NCBI RefSeq assembly: GCF_027858935.1
Contig: NZ_JAQIBU010000046.1
Coordinates: forward strand, 1 to 41,458
Direction: 5' to 3'
From: Oleiagrimonas sp.
Lineage (GTDB): Bacteria; Pseudomonadota; Gammaproteobacteria; Xanthomonadales; Rhodanobacteraceae
DNA length: 41,458 nucleotides
A program made the position numbers and the translations under genes. Shown here in pieces: positions 16,398 through 27,504 of this stretch. Each line of letters opens with the position of its first letter. Positions within the stretch are counted from its first letter, which is position 1. A model generated the notes under the pieces. The model had not been told where the DNA came from and did no database searches. It saw nothing but the letters and a program-made list of their open reading frames with translations.

Positions 16398-16473
16398 TGG
16401 TGGGCCCACCAGGACTCGAACCTGGAACCAAAGGATTATGAGTCCTCTGCTCTAACCATTGAGCTATGGGCCC
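16398..16473 (-). tRNA. tRNA with CAU anticodon, probably tRNA-Ile2 (lysidine-modified)
   Basis: The minus strand folds into a complete cloverleaf of 76 bases. The acceptor stem is GGGCCCA with TGGGCCC, and ACCA is encoded. The D-arm contains AGCTCAATGGTTAGAGC, the anticodon loop is CTCATAA, and the T-arm is CCAGG-TTCGAGT-CCTGG. The anticodon is CAU. The GACTCATAATC...TTTGGT pattern of the anticodon stem and variable loop resembles Ile2 (AUA-reading, lysidine at C34) more than elongator Met; that distinction is inference. An IS3 remnant lies just past its 3' end. Confidence 0.92.
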
Positions 16474-16512
16474 GCGTGCAGCGGCAAAGTGTAGCGCGTT
16501 GCGGGTGGTCGG

Positions 16513-17469
16513 TCAGCGTGCAGCTGTGGCCGCCTCGGCGCGGCGCGCGCGCGCGTTGCGGCGGTTGTGGTGCAGCGCGTCAGTGCTGAGGATGGCCAGG
16601 GCCAGCCAGATGATGGAAAAGCCGACCCAGTGACTGGGCGGCATGGGCTCGTGGTTGATGGCCACGGCAATGATGAACTGCAGGCTGGGCGCGAGGTATT
16701 GCATCATGCCGACCACGCTCAGCGGCAGGCGACGCGTGGCGGCGGCGAAGAAGGTCAGCGGGGCGGCGGTGACGATGCCGGTGGAGGCCATCCACAGCAT
16801 GCTGCGCGCGCCGTCGCTGGTGAAGTGGGTCTGCCCGCGACTGTGCAGCCAGGCCAGCGCGCCGATGGCCAGCGGGGCCAGCAGCAGGGTTTCCACGGCC
16901 AGACTGGCGACCGCCCCGGTACGACGGCCGGCGAAGCTCTTGGCCAGGCCGTACAGGCCAAAGCTGAAGGCCAGACCCAAGGCAATCCAGGGCGGCTTGC
17001 CGTCGCCCACGGCAATCACCAGCACGGCGATCAGGCCGATGCCCATGGCCAGCCACTGCATGCGTCGCAGCCGCTCGCGCAGGATCAGCACGCCCAGGAG
17101 CACGGTCAGCAACGGGTTGGTGAAATAGCCCAGCGAGGCCTGCTGCACCTGCTGGTGGTTGGCGGCGTAGACGTAGATCAGCCAGTTGGCGGCGATCAGT
17201 GCCGCGGCCATGGCCAGAAAGGCCAGCTGGCGGGGATGGCGTATGGCCTCGACGGCCTTGCCCAGCGTGCCGGTGAAGGCCAGGATCGCCAAGCAGATCA
17301 GCAGCGTCCACAGCGTGCGCTCGCCAACGATCTCAAGATCCGAGGCAAAGGCCAGTTGCTGGAAATACAGCGGCAGCAGACCCCAGATGCCATAGCAGGC
17401 CAGGCCAAACAGCAGGCCGCTGCGGCGTTGCGCAGCGTCGTGATGGGGCGTGGAAGGCGTGGGGGACAC
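16513..17469 (-). CDS. rarD: RarD-type EamA family permease
   Basis: The product is 318 residues from the GTG at 17469. CGGAG six bases upstream decides this start over an in-frame TTG at 17493. About ten membrane helices form two EamA repeats (about 20-145 and 150-290). RarD features include LLFGLACYGIWGLLPLYFQ at the N-terminus, ERTLWTLLICLAI, ANWLIYVYAANHQQVQQASL and GYFTNPLLTVLLGV in the middle, and MMQYLAPSLQFIIAVA near 260. The family name comes from chloramphenicol-sensitivity genes; the substrate is unknown. It lies downstream of rpoD but is separated from it by a strong terminator, so it probably has its own promoter in 17470-17559. Confidence 0.9.
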   Translation of the reverse strand: MSPTPSTPHHDAAQRRSGLLFGLACYGIWGLLPLYFQQLAFASDLEIVGERTLWTLLICLAILAFTGTLGKAVEAIRHPRQLAFLAMAAALIAANWLIYVYAANHQQVQQASLGYFTNPLLTVLLGVLILRERLRRMQWLAMGIGLIAVLVIAVGDGKPPWIALGLAFSFGLYGLAKSFAGRRTGAVASLAVETLLLAPLAIGALAWLHSRGQTHFTSDGARSMLWMASTGIVTAAPLTFFAAATRRLPLSVVGMMQYLAPSLQFIIAVAINHEPMPPSHWVGFSIIWLALAILSTDALHHNRRNARARRAEAATAAR

Positions 17470-17559
17470 GAAGGCTCCGGAGACAGGGTGCAACGGTTTT
17501 TACGTATGGTACGGACAGCCGGTTGCGTGCGCTGCGATGCCATGGGTCATGCAAATGGA

Positions 17560-17582
17560 AAACGCCCGCGATGCGGGCGTTT
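17560..17582 (-). terminator. Rho-independent terminator of rpoD
   Basis: AAACGCCCGC at 17560-17569 pairs perfectly with GCGGGCGTTT at 17573-17582 around a 3-base loop. On the minus strand the stem ends in a short U-run. It lies about 60 bases past the rpoD stop. Confidence 0.85.
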
Positions 17583-17608
17583 CCGGGTTCATGCGCATCC
17601 GTGCGGCA

Positions 17609-17634
17609 CGTGCCCGGCCCGGGGCCGGGACACG
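17609..17634. repeat. GC-rich near-perfect palindrome next to the rpoD stop
   Basis: CCCGGCCC at 17613-17620 pairs with GGGCCGGG at 17622-17629, and CGTG (17609-17612) with CACG (17631-17634), with one bulged A. It begins 8 bases after the rpoD stop. It has no U-tract and precedes the true terminator. It could stabilise the 3' end or pause polymerase. Confidence 0.6.
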
Positions 17635-17641
17635 CTGGCGG

Positions 17642-19513
<1,872 letters not shown>

Positions 19514-19542
19514 AGACGTAACCGCGGGACCCGGAACCGTTC

Positions 19543-19570
19543 AGTGTATCAGATGGTGATGAATTGACCA
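19543..19570 (-). promoter_or_regulatory. Possible extended -10 promoter of rpoD
   Basis: On the minus strand TGGTCA (19570-19565) is followed after 14-16 bases by TGATACACT (19551-19543), an extended -10 element with a TACACT hexamer. It lies about 30 bases before the rpoD start. The -35 match is poor. Confidence 0.4.
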
Positions 19571-19675
19571 GTGTTCAAGTGAAAAAATCCGATCGTCCGG
19601 CGAAGCAAAAAATATGCCTGACAAGGATTTGCGATCGCCGATACCGGCACGGCCACGACGATCGATCGGCCGTGT

Positions 19676-20116
19676 TCAACGGGCTTCGAGCCAGAAGGTC
19701 ACGGGCCCGTCATTGGTCAGCCGTACTTCCATATGGGCACGAAAACGTCCGGTTTCCACCCCCGGGTGCGTGTCTCGGGCCAGTTCGACCAGGCGGTCGA
19801 ACCATTGCCGGGCATGTTCCGGGCTGGCGGCACGGGTGAAACTGGCCCGCGTGCCCTTGGCGGTGTCGGCCGCCAGGGTGAACTGACTGACCAGCAGCAG
19901 GCCGCCGCCGGTATCGGACAGGGCTCGGTTCATGCGGCCCTCGGCGTCGGCAAACACCCGGTAGCCCAGCAGCCGTTCGAGCATGCGCCGGGCCTGCTTC
20001 TCGCCGTCTTCCGGCTGCACGGCGATGAAGGCCAGCAGTCCAGGGCCTATCGCGCCGACGGTCTCGCCGTCGACCACGACGCTGGCTTCGGTAACGCGTT
20101 GGATCAGGGCAATCAT
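19676..20116 (-). CDS. dtd: D-aminoacyl-tRNA deacylase
   Basis: The product is 146 residues from the ATG at 20116, the typical family length. An in-frame ATG four codons upstream (20128) is an alternative. The enzyme hydrolyses D-amino acids from mischarged tRNA in the cytoplasm. Diagnostic segments are MIALIQRVTEASV at the start, the SQFTLAAD motif near residue 79 and the TNDGPVTFWLE motif near the C-terminus, which carries the Gly-Pro pair of the active site. The gene is divergent from the acyltransferase at 20221, with a 104-base spacer. Function is well supported by both motifs. Confidence 0.95.
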   Translation of the reverse strand: MIALIQRVTEASVVVDGETVGAIGPGLLAFIAVQPEDGEKQARRMLERLLGYRVFADAEGRMNRALSDTGGGLLLVSQFTLAADTAKGTRASFTRAASPEHARQWFDRLVELARDTHPGVETGRFRAHMEVRLTNDGPVTFWLEAR

Positions 20117-20220
20117 GGCGGACGGCATGCAGGCATCGGACAGCAGACACCGAGCCTGCAGCAGGCGAGCCCGCACCGCAAGCGCGCCACGAGGCCTCGC
20201 CGCTTCGCTACACTTTACGG

Positions 20221-21144
20221 ATGCGATTCGACATGGTTCTGGTCTATGCCCTCCTGCGCGTGCTGGCGCTGCTGCCGCTGCGCGTGCTGCAGGGCATCGG
20301 CGCCGCAGTCGGCTGGGTGCTCTGGAAGACCGGGGCCGGCGCCGCAGCGACCACGCGCGTCAATGTTTCCGTGACGCGTCCGCAGCTGGACGCCGACGCG
20401 CAGGATGCGCTGACCGGTGAAGCGCTGCGTGCGACCGGGCGTTCGCTGACCGAGCTGGTGCGGGTCTGGGGCGGCGGCGCACGCCGCGCGTTGAAGCTGG
20501 TGCGCGAGGTGCGCGGAGAGGAGCACTTCCAGGCCGCATTGGCCTCCGGTCGCGGACTGATCATCGCCGCGCCGCACCTGGGCTGCTGGGAGCTGCTCAA
20601 CTACTGGCTGTGCAGCCGTACCTCGATGGCCATCCTCTACCGACCGCCGCGCATGGCGGCGCTGGAGGGGCTGTTGCGCAAGGTGCGCGGCGACCTGGCG
20701 CCGGAGCAGGTGCGTGCCGAGGGCGCCGGCGTACGCACGCTGTTCAAGCGCCTGGCGGCGGGTGGCACGGTAGGTATCCTGCCCGACCAGAAGCCGCGCC
20801 AGGGCGAGGGTCGTTTCGCGCCGTTCTTCGGCCGTCGCGCCCTGACCATGGTGCTGCTGCCGCGGCTGGCCGCGCGCACCGGTGCCACGGTGCTGTTTGC
20901 CTTCGCCGAACGCCTGCCGCATGGCGGCGGCTACCGCATCCACCTGCTGCCGGCGCCCGATGGACTGGCCGATGCCGATCCCGATCGCGCCTGCGCGGCG
21001 CTTAATCGGGGCGTGGAGCAATGTGTGGAGCGCGCCTTTGCGCAGTACCAGTGGGGCTACAAGCGGTTCAGTCCACCGGCGGAGGGCGATCGCAATCCCT
21101 ATTGGCAAAAGGACGCGAGCGCGCGTGAGACGAACGCCGGCTAG
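20221..21144 (+). CDS. LpxL/HtrB-type lipid A acyltransferase
   Basis: The product is 307 residues. The N-terminus is a hydrophobic anchor (VLVYALLRVLALLPLRVLQG). The catalytic HX4E motif is APHLGCWE near residue 119-126. A second block (GILPDQKPRQGEG, then FFGRRALTMVLLPRLAARTG) and the C-terminal QYQWGYKRF match the LpxL/LpxM family. Members transfer an acyl chain from ACP to lipid A precursors at the cytoplasmic face of the inner membrane. Paralogues differ in which chain they add, and the sequence alone does not say which. Neighbouring genes for surface glycans fit a role in LPS assembly. Its end overlaps the convergent TPR gene by 4 bases. Confidence 0.9.
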   Translation: MRFDMVLVYALLRVLALLPLRVLQGIGAAVGWVLWKTGAGAAATTRVNVSVTRPQLDADAQDALTGEALRATGRSLTELVRVWGGGARRALKLVREVRGEEHFQAALASGRGLIIAAPHLGCWELLNYWLCSRTSMAILYRPPRMAALEGLLRKVRGDLAPEQVRAEGAGVRTLFKRLAAGGTVGILPDQKPRQGEGRFAPFFGRRALTMVLLPRLAARTGATVLFAFAERLPHGGGYRIHLLPAPDGLADADPDRACAALNRGVEQCVERAFAQYQWGYKRFSPPAEGDRNPYWQKDASARETNAG

Positions 21145-21470
21145 CTGCCGGTGATGCGTTTTTCGGCACGCCGCAGGAACACCTGCATCTCTTTTTGCGC
21201 TTGCTTGTCGCCGCGGGTCCCGGCAACGCGAATGCCCTGGCGCCAGGCTTCGGCGGCCGCCTCGGGCCGGTCCTGGGCCATGCACGCCTTGCCGAGCAGT
21301 TTCCACGCGGCCGAATAGGCCGGGTCGAAGCCCACGGCGGTCTGCAGGGATGCAACGGCCTCGGCGGCATGGCCCGCATCGAGCAGGGCGCTGCCAAGGC
21401 TGTAACGCAGCAGCGCACCGTCGCGTGGACCACCGACATGCGCGCGCAGGCTGGCGATGCGATCGCTCAT
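21141..21470 (-). CDS. Small TPR-repeat protein
   Basis: The product is 109 residues from the ATG at 21470, which overlaps the stop of the GT39 gene (ATGA), showing translational coupling. The middle contains about two TPR-like helix pairs: LRYSLGSALLDAGHAAEAVA, SLQTAVGFDPAYSAAWKLL and GKACMAQDRPEAAAEAWRQG. It has no signal peptide and would be cytoplasmic. TPRs mediate protein contacts; partner unknown. A scaffolding role for the neighbouring glycosyltransferases is only a guess from coupling. It ends 4 bases inside the acyltransferase gene on the other strand. Confidence 0.8.
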   Translation of the reverse strand: MSDRIASLRAHVGGPRDGALLRYSLGSALLDAGHAAEAVASLQTAVGFDPAYSAAWKLLGKACMAQDRPEAAAEAWRQGIRVAGTRGDKQAQKEMQVFLRRAEKRITGS

Positions 21471-23233
21471 GATGAAGGGGGGATGTGCTGGTATCGCCAG
21501 TAGTCGGGCGAGGGCAGCAGTCGGGTCGGCGCGCTGGGTTCGGCCGGCGTGTGGCCGCTGCGGATGGCGCCCAGGGTGCTGGCCTTCCACAGCACCAGCC
21601 AGTTGCCGCGGAACGGCTGCACCAGCAGTGCGTAGCGAAGGTCTGCGGCGCTGGGGCCGATCTCGCCCTTGCGGTAAGTGGCGACCAGTCCGTCCGGATG
21701 CCGCGCGGCGAAGGCCAGGATGGCGCGTTTGCTGTGCAGCTGAACCGGGGACGGACTCAGGCGCGCGCGGAAGGTGAACTGCCCTTCGGGATAGCCGACG
21801 GAGGCCACCGCGTGGCCGTGGGCCTGGGCGCGGGCCATCAGTGCGCTGGCCTGGCGCAGGTCATAGTTGTGCCACAGCGTCATGCTGAACAGCGCATTGG
21901 CGGCAAAGCTGCCGACCAGGCCGACCACGGCGATGCGGCGCATCTCGCCCCGACCGCGCAGCAGCAGGAATAGGCCCAGCAGCAGGTAGACCACCCCGAA
22001 ATAGCGGCTGTAGACGGCAAGGTCCACCATCCAGTGATTGGCAAACACCGGGTGGCCGACCAGCTCCGGCAGCGCGAGCAGGAAACCGCCGAAGGCGAAG
22101 CTGCCAAGCGCCAGGAGCCCGCTGCCCAGCCAGGGCGTGGTCGCCAGGCGCGAGTTGCGCTCGCGCAAGGCCGCGATCGCGGCGGCCACCAGCATCACCG
22201 CGCCGGCGAATTCGGGCAACGGGTAGTACAGCTGCTTGCCGCTGATCAGCGAGAAACCCGCCAGCACCGGCAGCAGCCAGCACAGCAGCAGGCGCAGGCC
22301 CGGGTCAAACGGGCTGCGCAGCGAGGCCACGGCCACCCAGGCGCGCGGCCAGGCCGAGAACGGAAACAGCAGCACCGGCAGCCAGGCCAGATAGAACCAG
22401 AGCGGCTCGGCATGGGCGAACGAGTCGACCACGCGGCCCCCGGTCTGCCGGAACAGCACGTTGTTGGCGTAGGCATCGCCACCGATGTGGATGGCCGGCA
22501 GCAACCAGACCAGGAGGATCGCCAGACCGCCCGCCAGCGCCAGCAGGCCATAGCCGTACCAGCTGGCCTTTTCGCGACGTGCGTAGGTGCTCCACAGCGG
22601 CCCGAGCAGCCACGGCCACAGCGTATGCAGCAGCATCACCGGGCCCTTGGCCAGCAGGCCCATGCCGATCCAGAAACCGAACCACCACCAGCGCGGCGCC
22701 ATGCGTCGGGCGTTGGGCACAAGGCTCAACAGGGCCGCGAGCACGCACACGGCCAGCATCACGTCGTACATGATCTGCAGGCTGAACAGGAACGCATAGA
22801 CCAGGGCCGCCAGCATCCAGGGCGTCGCCTTGGCCACCCAGGGACGCTCCGGGAACAGGCGCTGCGCCAGGGTCATGGCCAGCACCAGGTTGGCTGCTCC
22901 GAAAGCGACCTCCAGCACGCGCGGCCAGACGTCGTTGACGCCAAACACGAACCAGCCGGCATGGATCAGCCAGTACAACAGCGGTGCCTTCTCGCTGTAG
23001 GGCGCGCCGTTGAACCAGGGCACGATCCAGTGGTGGGTGTGCCACATCTCCCAGGCCACGGCGAGCGGGCGGGTGGAGAAGTTCGGCATCGGGCCATGCG
23101 CGAAGATGGCCAGCAGGGCCAGCGCCAGCCATAGCGGCAGCCAGGGCCACAGGCCGCGCAGGTATTGAATACGGGAATAGAGCCGGGGTTGCATGGGATC
23201 GAATCGGTGAGGGAAAGGGAGGGCGCCGCGCAT
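21467..23233 (-). CDS. GT39/ArnT-like membrane glycosyltransferase
   Basis: The product is up to 588 residues. The ATG at 23233 lies 7 bases after the upstream stop; an ATG at 23194 (575 residues) begins just before the first membrane segment and may be the true start. About twelve hydrophobic helices are visible, with a first periplasmic loop (WEMWHTHHWIVPWFNGAPY-SEKAPLLYW) that contains the acidic/Glu-Lys signature of the PMT/ArnT group. The last ~110 residues are soluble and end in PDYWRYQHIPPSS. Family members transfer sugars from undecaprenyl-phosphate carriers to lipid A, glycans or proteins in the periplasm. Substrate unknown. It is the third gene of a minus-strand run starting at 25096. 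Confidence 0.85.
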   Translation of the reverse strand: MRGALPFPHRFDPMQPRLYSRIQYLRGLWPWLPLWLALALLAIFAHGPMPNFSTRPLAVAWEMWHTHHWIVPWFNGAPYSEKAPLLYWLIHAGWFVFGVNDVWPRVLEVAFGAANLVLAMTLAQRLFPERPWVAKATPWMLAALVYAFLFSLQIMYDVMLAVCVLAALLSLVPNARRMAPRWWWFGFWIGMGLLAKGPVMLLHTLWPWLLGPLWSTYARREKASWYGYGLLALAGGLAILLVWLLPAIHIGGDAYANNVLFRQTGGRVVDSFAHAEPLWFYLAWLPVLLFPFSAWPRAWVAVASLRSPFDPGLRLLLCWLLPVLAGFSLISGKQLYYPLPEFAGAVMLVAAAIAALRERNSRLATTPWLGSGLLALGSFAFGGFLLALPELVGHPVFANHWMVDLAVYSRYFGVVYLLLGLFLLLRGRGEMRRIAVVGLVGSFAANALFSMTLWHNYDLRQASALMARAQAHGHAVASVGYPEGQFTFRARLSPSPVQLHSKRAILAFAARHPDGLVATYRKGEIGPSAADLRYALLVQPFRGNWLVLWKASTLGAIRSGHTPAEPSAPTRLLPSPDYWRYQHIPPSS

Positions 23234-23240
23234 GCCGTCG

Positions 23241-24275
23241 TCAGCGGGACGGACCCCAGTAACCGATGCGCCGCCTGATCTTGAGCTTGCGCCACAGGTT
23301 CATCGGCTTGCGTTTGCGGTTGCGGCCGCCGGCAGCAATGAAGGCCTCCACGGCATCCAGCACGCGTTCGCTGGATTGGCCGTCCTGATAGGGATGGATG
23401 GCCTGGCCGTAGTCGCGGATGGCGGCCATCAGTTCAGGCGGACGCGAAAGCGCGCGTTCGATTGCCGGTTCAAAATCCGCCGGGGAGTCGATGTCGATCA
23501 GTTGCGGACCCGGGCGACGGTTCTTGTAGGTGACCACGGGCTTGCCGGTGAGCAGGAATTCATTGAGCGCCGAGGAGGTATCCGAACACATCATGTCCAC
23601 CTGCGGAAACAAGTCCAGGATGTTGTCGTCCTCGGCAAAGCGCAGGTGTTCGTTCTGCAGCGCCTTGAAGCGGGCCACGGTCTCGGGATTCATCTTCGGA
23701 TGGAAGGTGACGATCCAGCGCCAGCGGCCGTCGCGCGAGAGGCGTTTCACCTCGTCGTGCAGGTTCTCCGCAGCGCTCCACGATGGCGAGAAGGTGGAGT
23801 GGTACAGGATCACCGGCGGGTCGCGCAGCGGTGCCGGGTGGTCGGGCTGGAACACTTCCACGAACGGATCCAGTTTCGGCCAGCCGGTCTGCGCCACGCT
23901 GAAATGGCCCAGCGGGTCGGCCATCGCCGAGAAGGAGGCGGTGTCGCGCGGACCAGTGGTGCAGTACAGGTCGAAGAAGCCGCGGATATAGATGTGCCGG
24001 GGCTTGCCGGCATCGAAACCGTGGAACACTTCGGTCTTCACGCCGGGAAAGAAATGTGGCACGGCATTGGACGGCGTGAGCACCGCGCGCGGCTTCCAGG
24101 CCCGGACTTCCTCGGTGGTGCGCAGCCAGGACTCGCCTTCGACCAGATCCTCGCCGCCGGGGCCGTCAAAGAACCACGCCGCCTGGTCGCCGCGCGCGCG
24201 AATGGCGTCCTGCAGCGGACGCAGGATGGCCAGGGCATAGCGCTCGGAGCCGTATAGAAGGTAATGACGTGGCAT
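23241..24275 (-). CDS. CDP-glycerol glycerophosphotransferase-like protein
   Basis: The product is 344 residues from the ATG at 24275. The frame extends much further upstream but that part overlaps the GT2 gene. Signatures of the TagB/TagF-like (CDP-glycerol transferase) fold are ILYHSTFSPSWSAAENLHDE near 160, IVTFHPKMNPETVARF near 190 and MCSDTSSALNEFLLTGKPVV near 235, which includes the SD(T/S)S motif. The C-terminus is strongly basic (NRKRKPMNLWRKLKIRRRI), suggesting membrane association. In Gram-negatives such proteins add glycerol phosphate or other polyol/sugar phosphates to surface glycans. Five bases separate it from the GT2 gene, so the pair is one operon. The real donor is not known. 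Confidence 0.8.
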   Translation of the reverse strand: MPRHYLLYGSERYALAILRPLQDAIRARGDQAAWFFDGPGGEDLVEGESWLRTTEEVRAWKPRAVLTPSNAVPHFFPGVKTEVFHGFDAGKPRHIYIRGFFDLYCTTGPRDTASFSAMADPLGHFSVAQTGWPKLDPFVEVFQPDHPAPLRDPPVILYHSTFSPSWSAAENLHDEVKRLSRDGRWRWIVTFHPKMNPETVARFKALQNEHLRFAEDDNILDLFPQVDMMCSDTSSALNEFLLTGKPVVTYKNRRPGPQLIDIDSPADFEPAIERALSRPPELMAAIRDYGQAIHPYQDGQSSERVLDAVEAFIAAGGRNRKRKPMNLWRKLKIRRRIGYWGPSR

Positions 24276-24280
24276 GGCGA

Positions 24281-25096
24281 TCAGCGATCCAGTTCGTGAC
24301 GTTTGAGCAGGTCGGCGGCCATCTCCACCGAGTCGGGGTTCACGCACATCTCGTAGTAGCGCATGCGCTTGTAGACCGCGTACGAGGCGGCGGTCTGCGC
24401 GACCACGAAACCACGCCACCCGTCGAGTATGGCCAGACGCAGGACATAGTCCTTGATGAAACTGCTGAGAAACACCAGCGGACAGTCCCACATGCGTGGC
24501 GCGCGTTTCTTCTGGCGCCAGTCGCGCGCCTTGAGTTCGGCATAACGCAGCACCTTGAGCCCCTTGTGCACCAGCGTCGGGTTGTGCAGGTGCTCGAAGG
24601 GGGCCATGAACTGGACCTCGCGTCCGTCCCAGGCCAGCGACTCGTGCACGCGGACATCGCGCCAGCGGGCGCGGTCGCGGTGGTACAGGCGGGTCATGTG
24701 TTCGCCGACCATCGGCCGGTACCAGCGCATCGGTGCACCCATGAACAAGGTGCGCCTGCGCAACGTGCCGACGGCGGCATCGGAGGCCATCACTTCGGGC
24801 AGGCGCCGCTCCAGCTCGGCGGCCAGTTCCGGCGACAGGTACTCGTCGGCATCCAGGGCAAGGATCCACTTGTTCGCACACTGGGTGGTGGCGAAGTTGC
24901 GCTGCGGTCCGAAGCCCAGCCAGTCCTGATGCACCACGCGAGCGCCGTGGTCGCGGGCGATCATGCAGGTGGCGTCACTGCTGCCGCAGTCGACCACAAG
25001 CTTGTCGCCGGCGAACGGCACGCTGTCCAGGCAGCGGGCGATGTTCGCGGCCTCGTTGTGGGTCATCACGACCAGGGTCAGCGCGAGCTTGGGCAT
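24281..25096 (-). CDS. GT2 family glycosyltransferase, WaaE-like (LPS core)
   Basis: The product is 271 residues. It has an N-terminal GT-A fold: LALTLVVMTHNEAANIARCL, then KLVVDCGSSDAT and the metal-binding WILALDADEYLSPEL near residue 80. The further segments FMGAPMRWYRPMVGEHMTRL and VHESLAWDG are as in WaaE/KdtX-type enzymes that add glucose to the inner LPS core. The C-terminal region holds amphipathic/hydrophobic stretches (FLSSFIKDYVLRLAIL) for membrane contact. It is the first gene of a minus-strand operon with the CDP-glycerol-like, GT39 and TPR genes. Acceptor and sugar cannot be fixed from sequence. Confidence 0.85.
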   Translation of the reverse strand: MPKLALTLVVMTHNEAANIARCLDSVPFAGDKLVVDCGSSDATCMIARDHGARVVHQDWLGFGPQRNFATTQCANKWILALDADEYLSPELAAELERRLPEVMASDAAVGTLRRRTLFMGAPMRWYRPMVGEHMTRLYHRDRARWRDVRVHESLAWDGREVQFMAPFEHLHNPTLVHKGLKVLRYAELKARDWRQKKRAPRMWDCPLVFLSSFIKDYVLRLAILDGWRGFVVAQTAASYAVYKRMRYYEMCVNPDSVEMAADLLKRHELDR

Positions 25097-25590
25097 GCGG
25101 GCATTCTAGCCGAGATCGGCCCGGCTTCACGGCCGCCGGGCCCGGTAAAACCAGTGGTGCCGGCATTGCGGACGTTGAGGCGAACTGTGCTGGGCTTTTC
25201 AGGGCACAGCAGCTGATCGCGGCTTCACAGGAGGACGCTGTCACGTGCAATGGGGTTCACACGTTTCATGACATGATCCGTGTGAAACTTGTGACTCCCT
25301 TCTGAGTGCACCATGCATGGTTTAGGCAGCCTGCCAGGGGCCGGAAGAGCTTGGTATTGGAGGCCCGATATGCGAAGTGGTGCAGTCGAAGTGTGTGGGT
25401 TCAGGCCAAGGCAGCCTTTGACCCGCGCTGCCGCCGGCCCCTTTGCGCGGAGTCCGTCGAACCGGCTTGTATCCGCGTGGCACACACGAGGCGCAAGGCA
25501 GGCACTTCTGGACGTTCCGCGTGGTCCAATTGCACGACTATCATATGGACGTGATCGACTCCATCCACCTCTCAGGACATCCGGACCGCC
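25097..25590. other. 494-base divergent intergenic region between the GT2 gene and the decarboxylase gene
   Basis: No convincing gene. Short open frames on both strands have no Shine-Dalgarno and no family pattern. The region must hold both divergent promoters. A 31-base interrupted inverted repeat is at 25256-25286. No clear -35/-10 pair with proper spacing was found. Confidence 0.5.
25256..25286. repeat. Interrupted inverted repeat in the divergent glycan promoter region
   Basis: TTCACACG at 25256-25263 and CGTGTGAA at 25279-25286 are exact reverse complements around 15 bases. The spacing suits a dimeric regulator binding adjacent turns of DNA. The site lies 160 bases from one gene and 305 from the other. 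Confidence 0.55.
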
Positions 25591-26529
<939 letters not shown>

Positions 26530-26535
26530 TCGGAC

Positions 26536-27489
26536 ATGACAGAACCCGCCACGTTTTCTGTCGTCGTAACCAGTTACAACTACCGCGATTTCATCGAGAC
26601 GGCGGTTGACGCCGCACTGGCGCAGACGCGCGCGCCCAAGCAGGTGATCGTGGTGGACGACGGTTCCACTGACGGTACCCCCGAGCTGCTGCGCAAGCGT
26701 TACGGCGAGGATCCGCGCGTGACCTTGCTGCTCTGCGAAAATGGCGGCCAGCTGACCGCCTTTCACCGCGGACTGGAAGCATGCTCCGGTGACGTGATCT
26801 GTTTCCTGGATGCCGACGATACCTGGGGTCCGGAGTATCTGGCGCGGATCGGCGAGTTGTACGACGCGCGATCGGACATCGATTTCGTGTTCTCGGACCT
26901 GCAGTTGTTCGGCGACGAAAACCACTGGATGGGCTATGCCGACCGTGCGCTGGATCTGGGCTATACCGCCATCAGCACCTACATGCTGGTGCACTGGTAC
27001 GGTGCGCCGACCTCGGCGATCTCGTTGCGCGCGGTGTGGGCGCGACGGGTGCTGGACCTGCCGGAAAGCTTCCGTGCCAACTGGCGGCTGTCGGCGGACA
27101 ACTGCCTGGTCTACGGCACCAGCGTGCTGGGCGGTCGCAAGTACTACCTGCCCACCCGGAGCGTTCGCTACCGCATCCATGGTCGAAATGGATGGTGGGG
27201 GCAGCGCACCCGCGTCAACGAGTACCACAACCGGATTCGTTCGCGTTGCCTGATCGAGCACTATGCACGCAGCATCGGGTTGAACGACAACTGCCTGGAA
27301 AGCACCAAGCACGAGTTCAAGACCAAACCCGAGGCGACCTGGCGCGAGGCCAAGCGTTACGCGATGCTGGTGCGCATGCGGCGCGGCAACTGGTGGAAGA
27401 ATCTGGAACGCGCTGTCGCGATCCTGTGGCCGGCGTGGAAACACCGCAGCAAGGCTCCCAGGGAATACCGTGACCTTTCGAGTTCATAG
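26536..27489 (+). CDS. GT2 family glycosyltransferase
   Basis: The product is 317 residues, six bases after the decarboxylase stop. The GT-A domain covers about 1-220: FSVVVTSYNYRDFIETAVDA, the UDP-contacting VDDGSTDGTPELL near 42, and the metal-binding FLDADDTW near 93. The C-terminal ~80 residues are rich in basic and aromatic residues (TWREAKRYAMLVRMRRGNWW), suggesting attachment to the inner membrane face. It probably adds one residue to a lipid-linked or LPS glycan. Donor could be UDP-xylose from the upstream enzyme, which is inference from operon order. It is followed 15 bases later by another GT2 gene. Confidence 0.88.
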   Translation: MTEPATFSVVVTSYNYRDFIETAVDAALAQTRAPKQVIVVDDGSTDGTPELLRKRYGEDPRVTLLLCENGGQLTAFHRGLEACSGDVICFLDADDTWGPEYLARIGELYDARSDIDFVFSDLQLFGDENHWMGYADRALDLGYTAISTYMLVHWYGAPTSAISLRAVWARRVLDLPESFRANWRLSADNCLVYGTSVLGGRKYYLPTRSVRYRIHGRNGWWGQRTRVNEYHNRIRSRCLIEHYARSIGLNDNCLESTKHEFKTKPEATWREAKRYAMLVRMRRGNWWKNLERAVAILWPAWKHRSKAPREYRDLSSS

Positions 27490-27504
27490 GCAAAGGAGCG
27501 CGGG

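Noticed and set aside
16380-16441. Protein tail VGPPGLEPGTKGL on the plus strand
   Set aside because: A well-known false translation of an antisense tRNA sequence.
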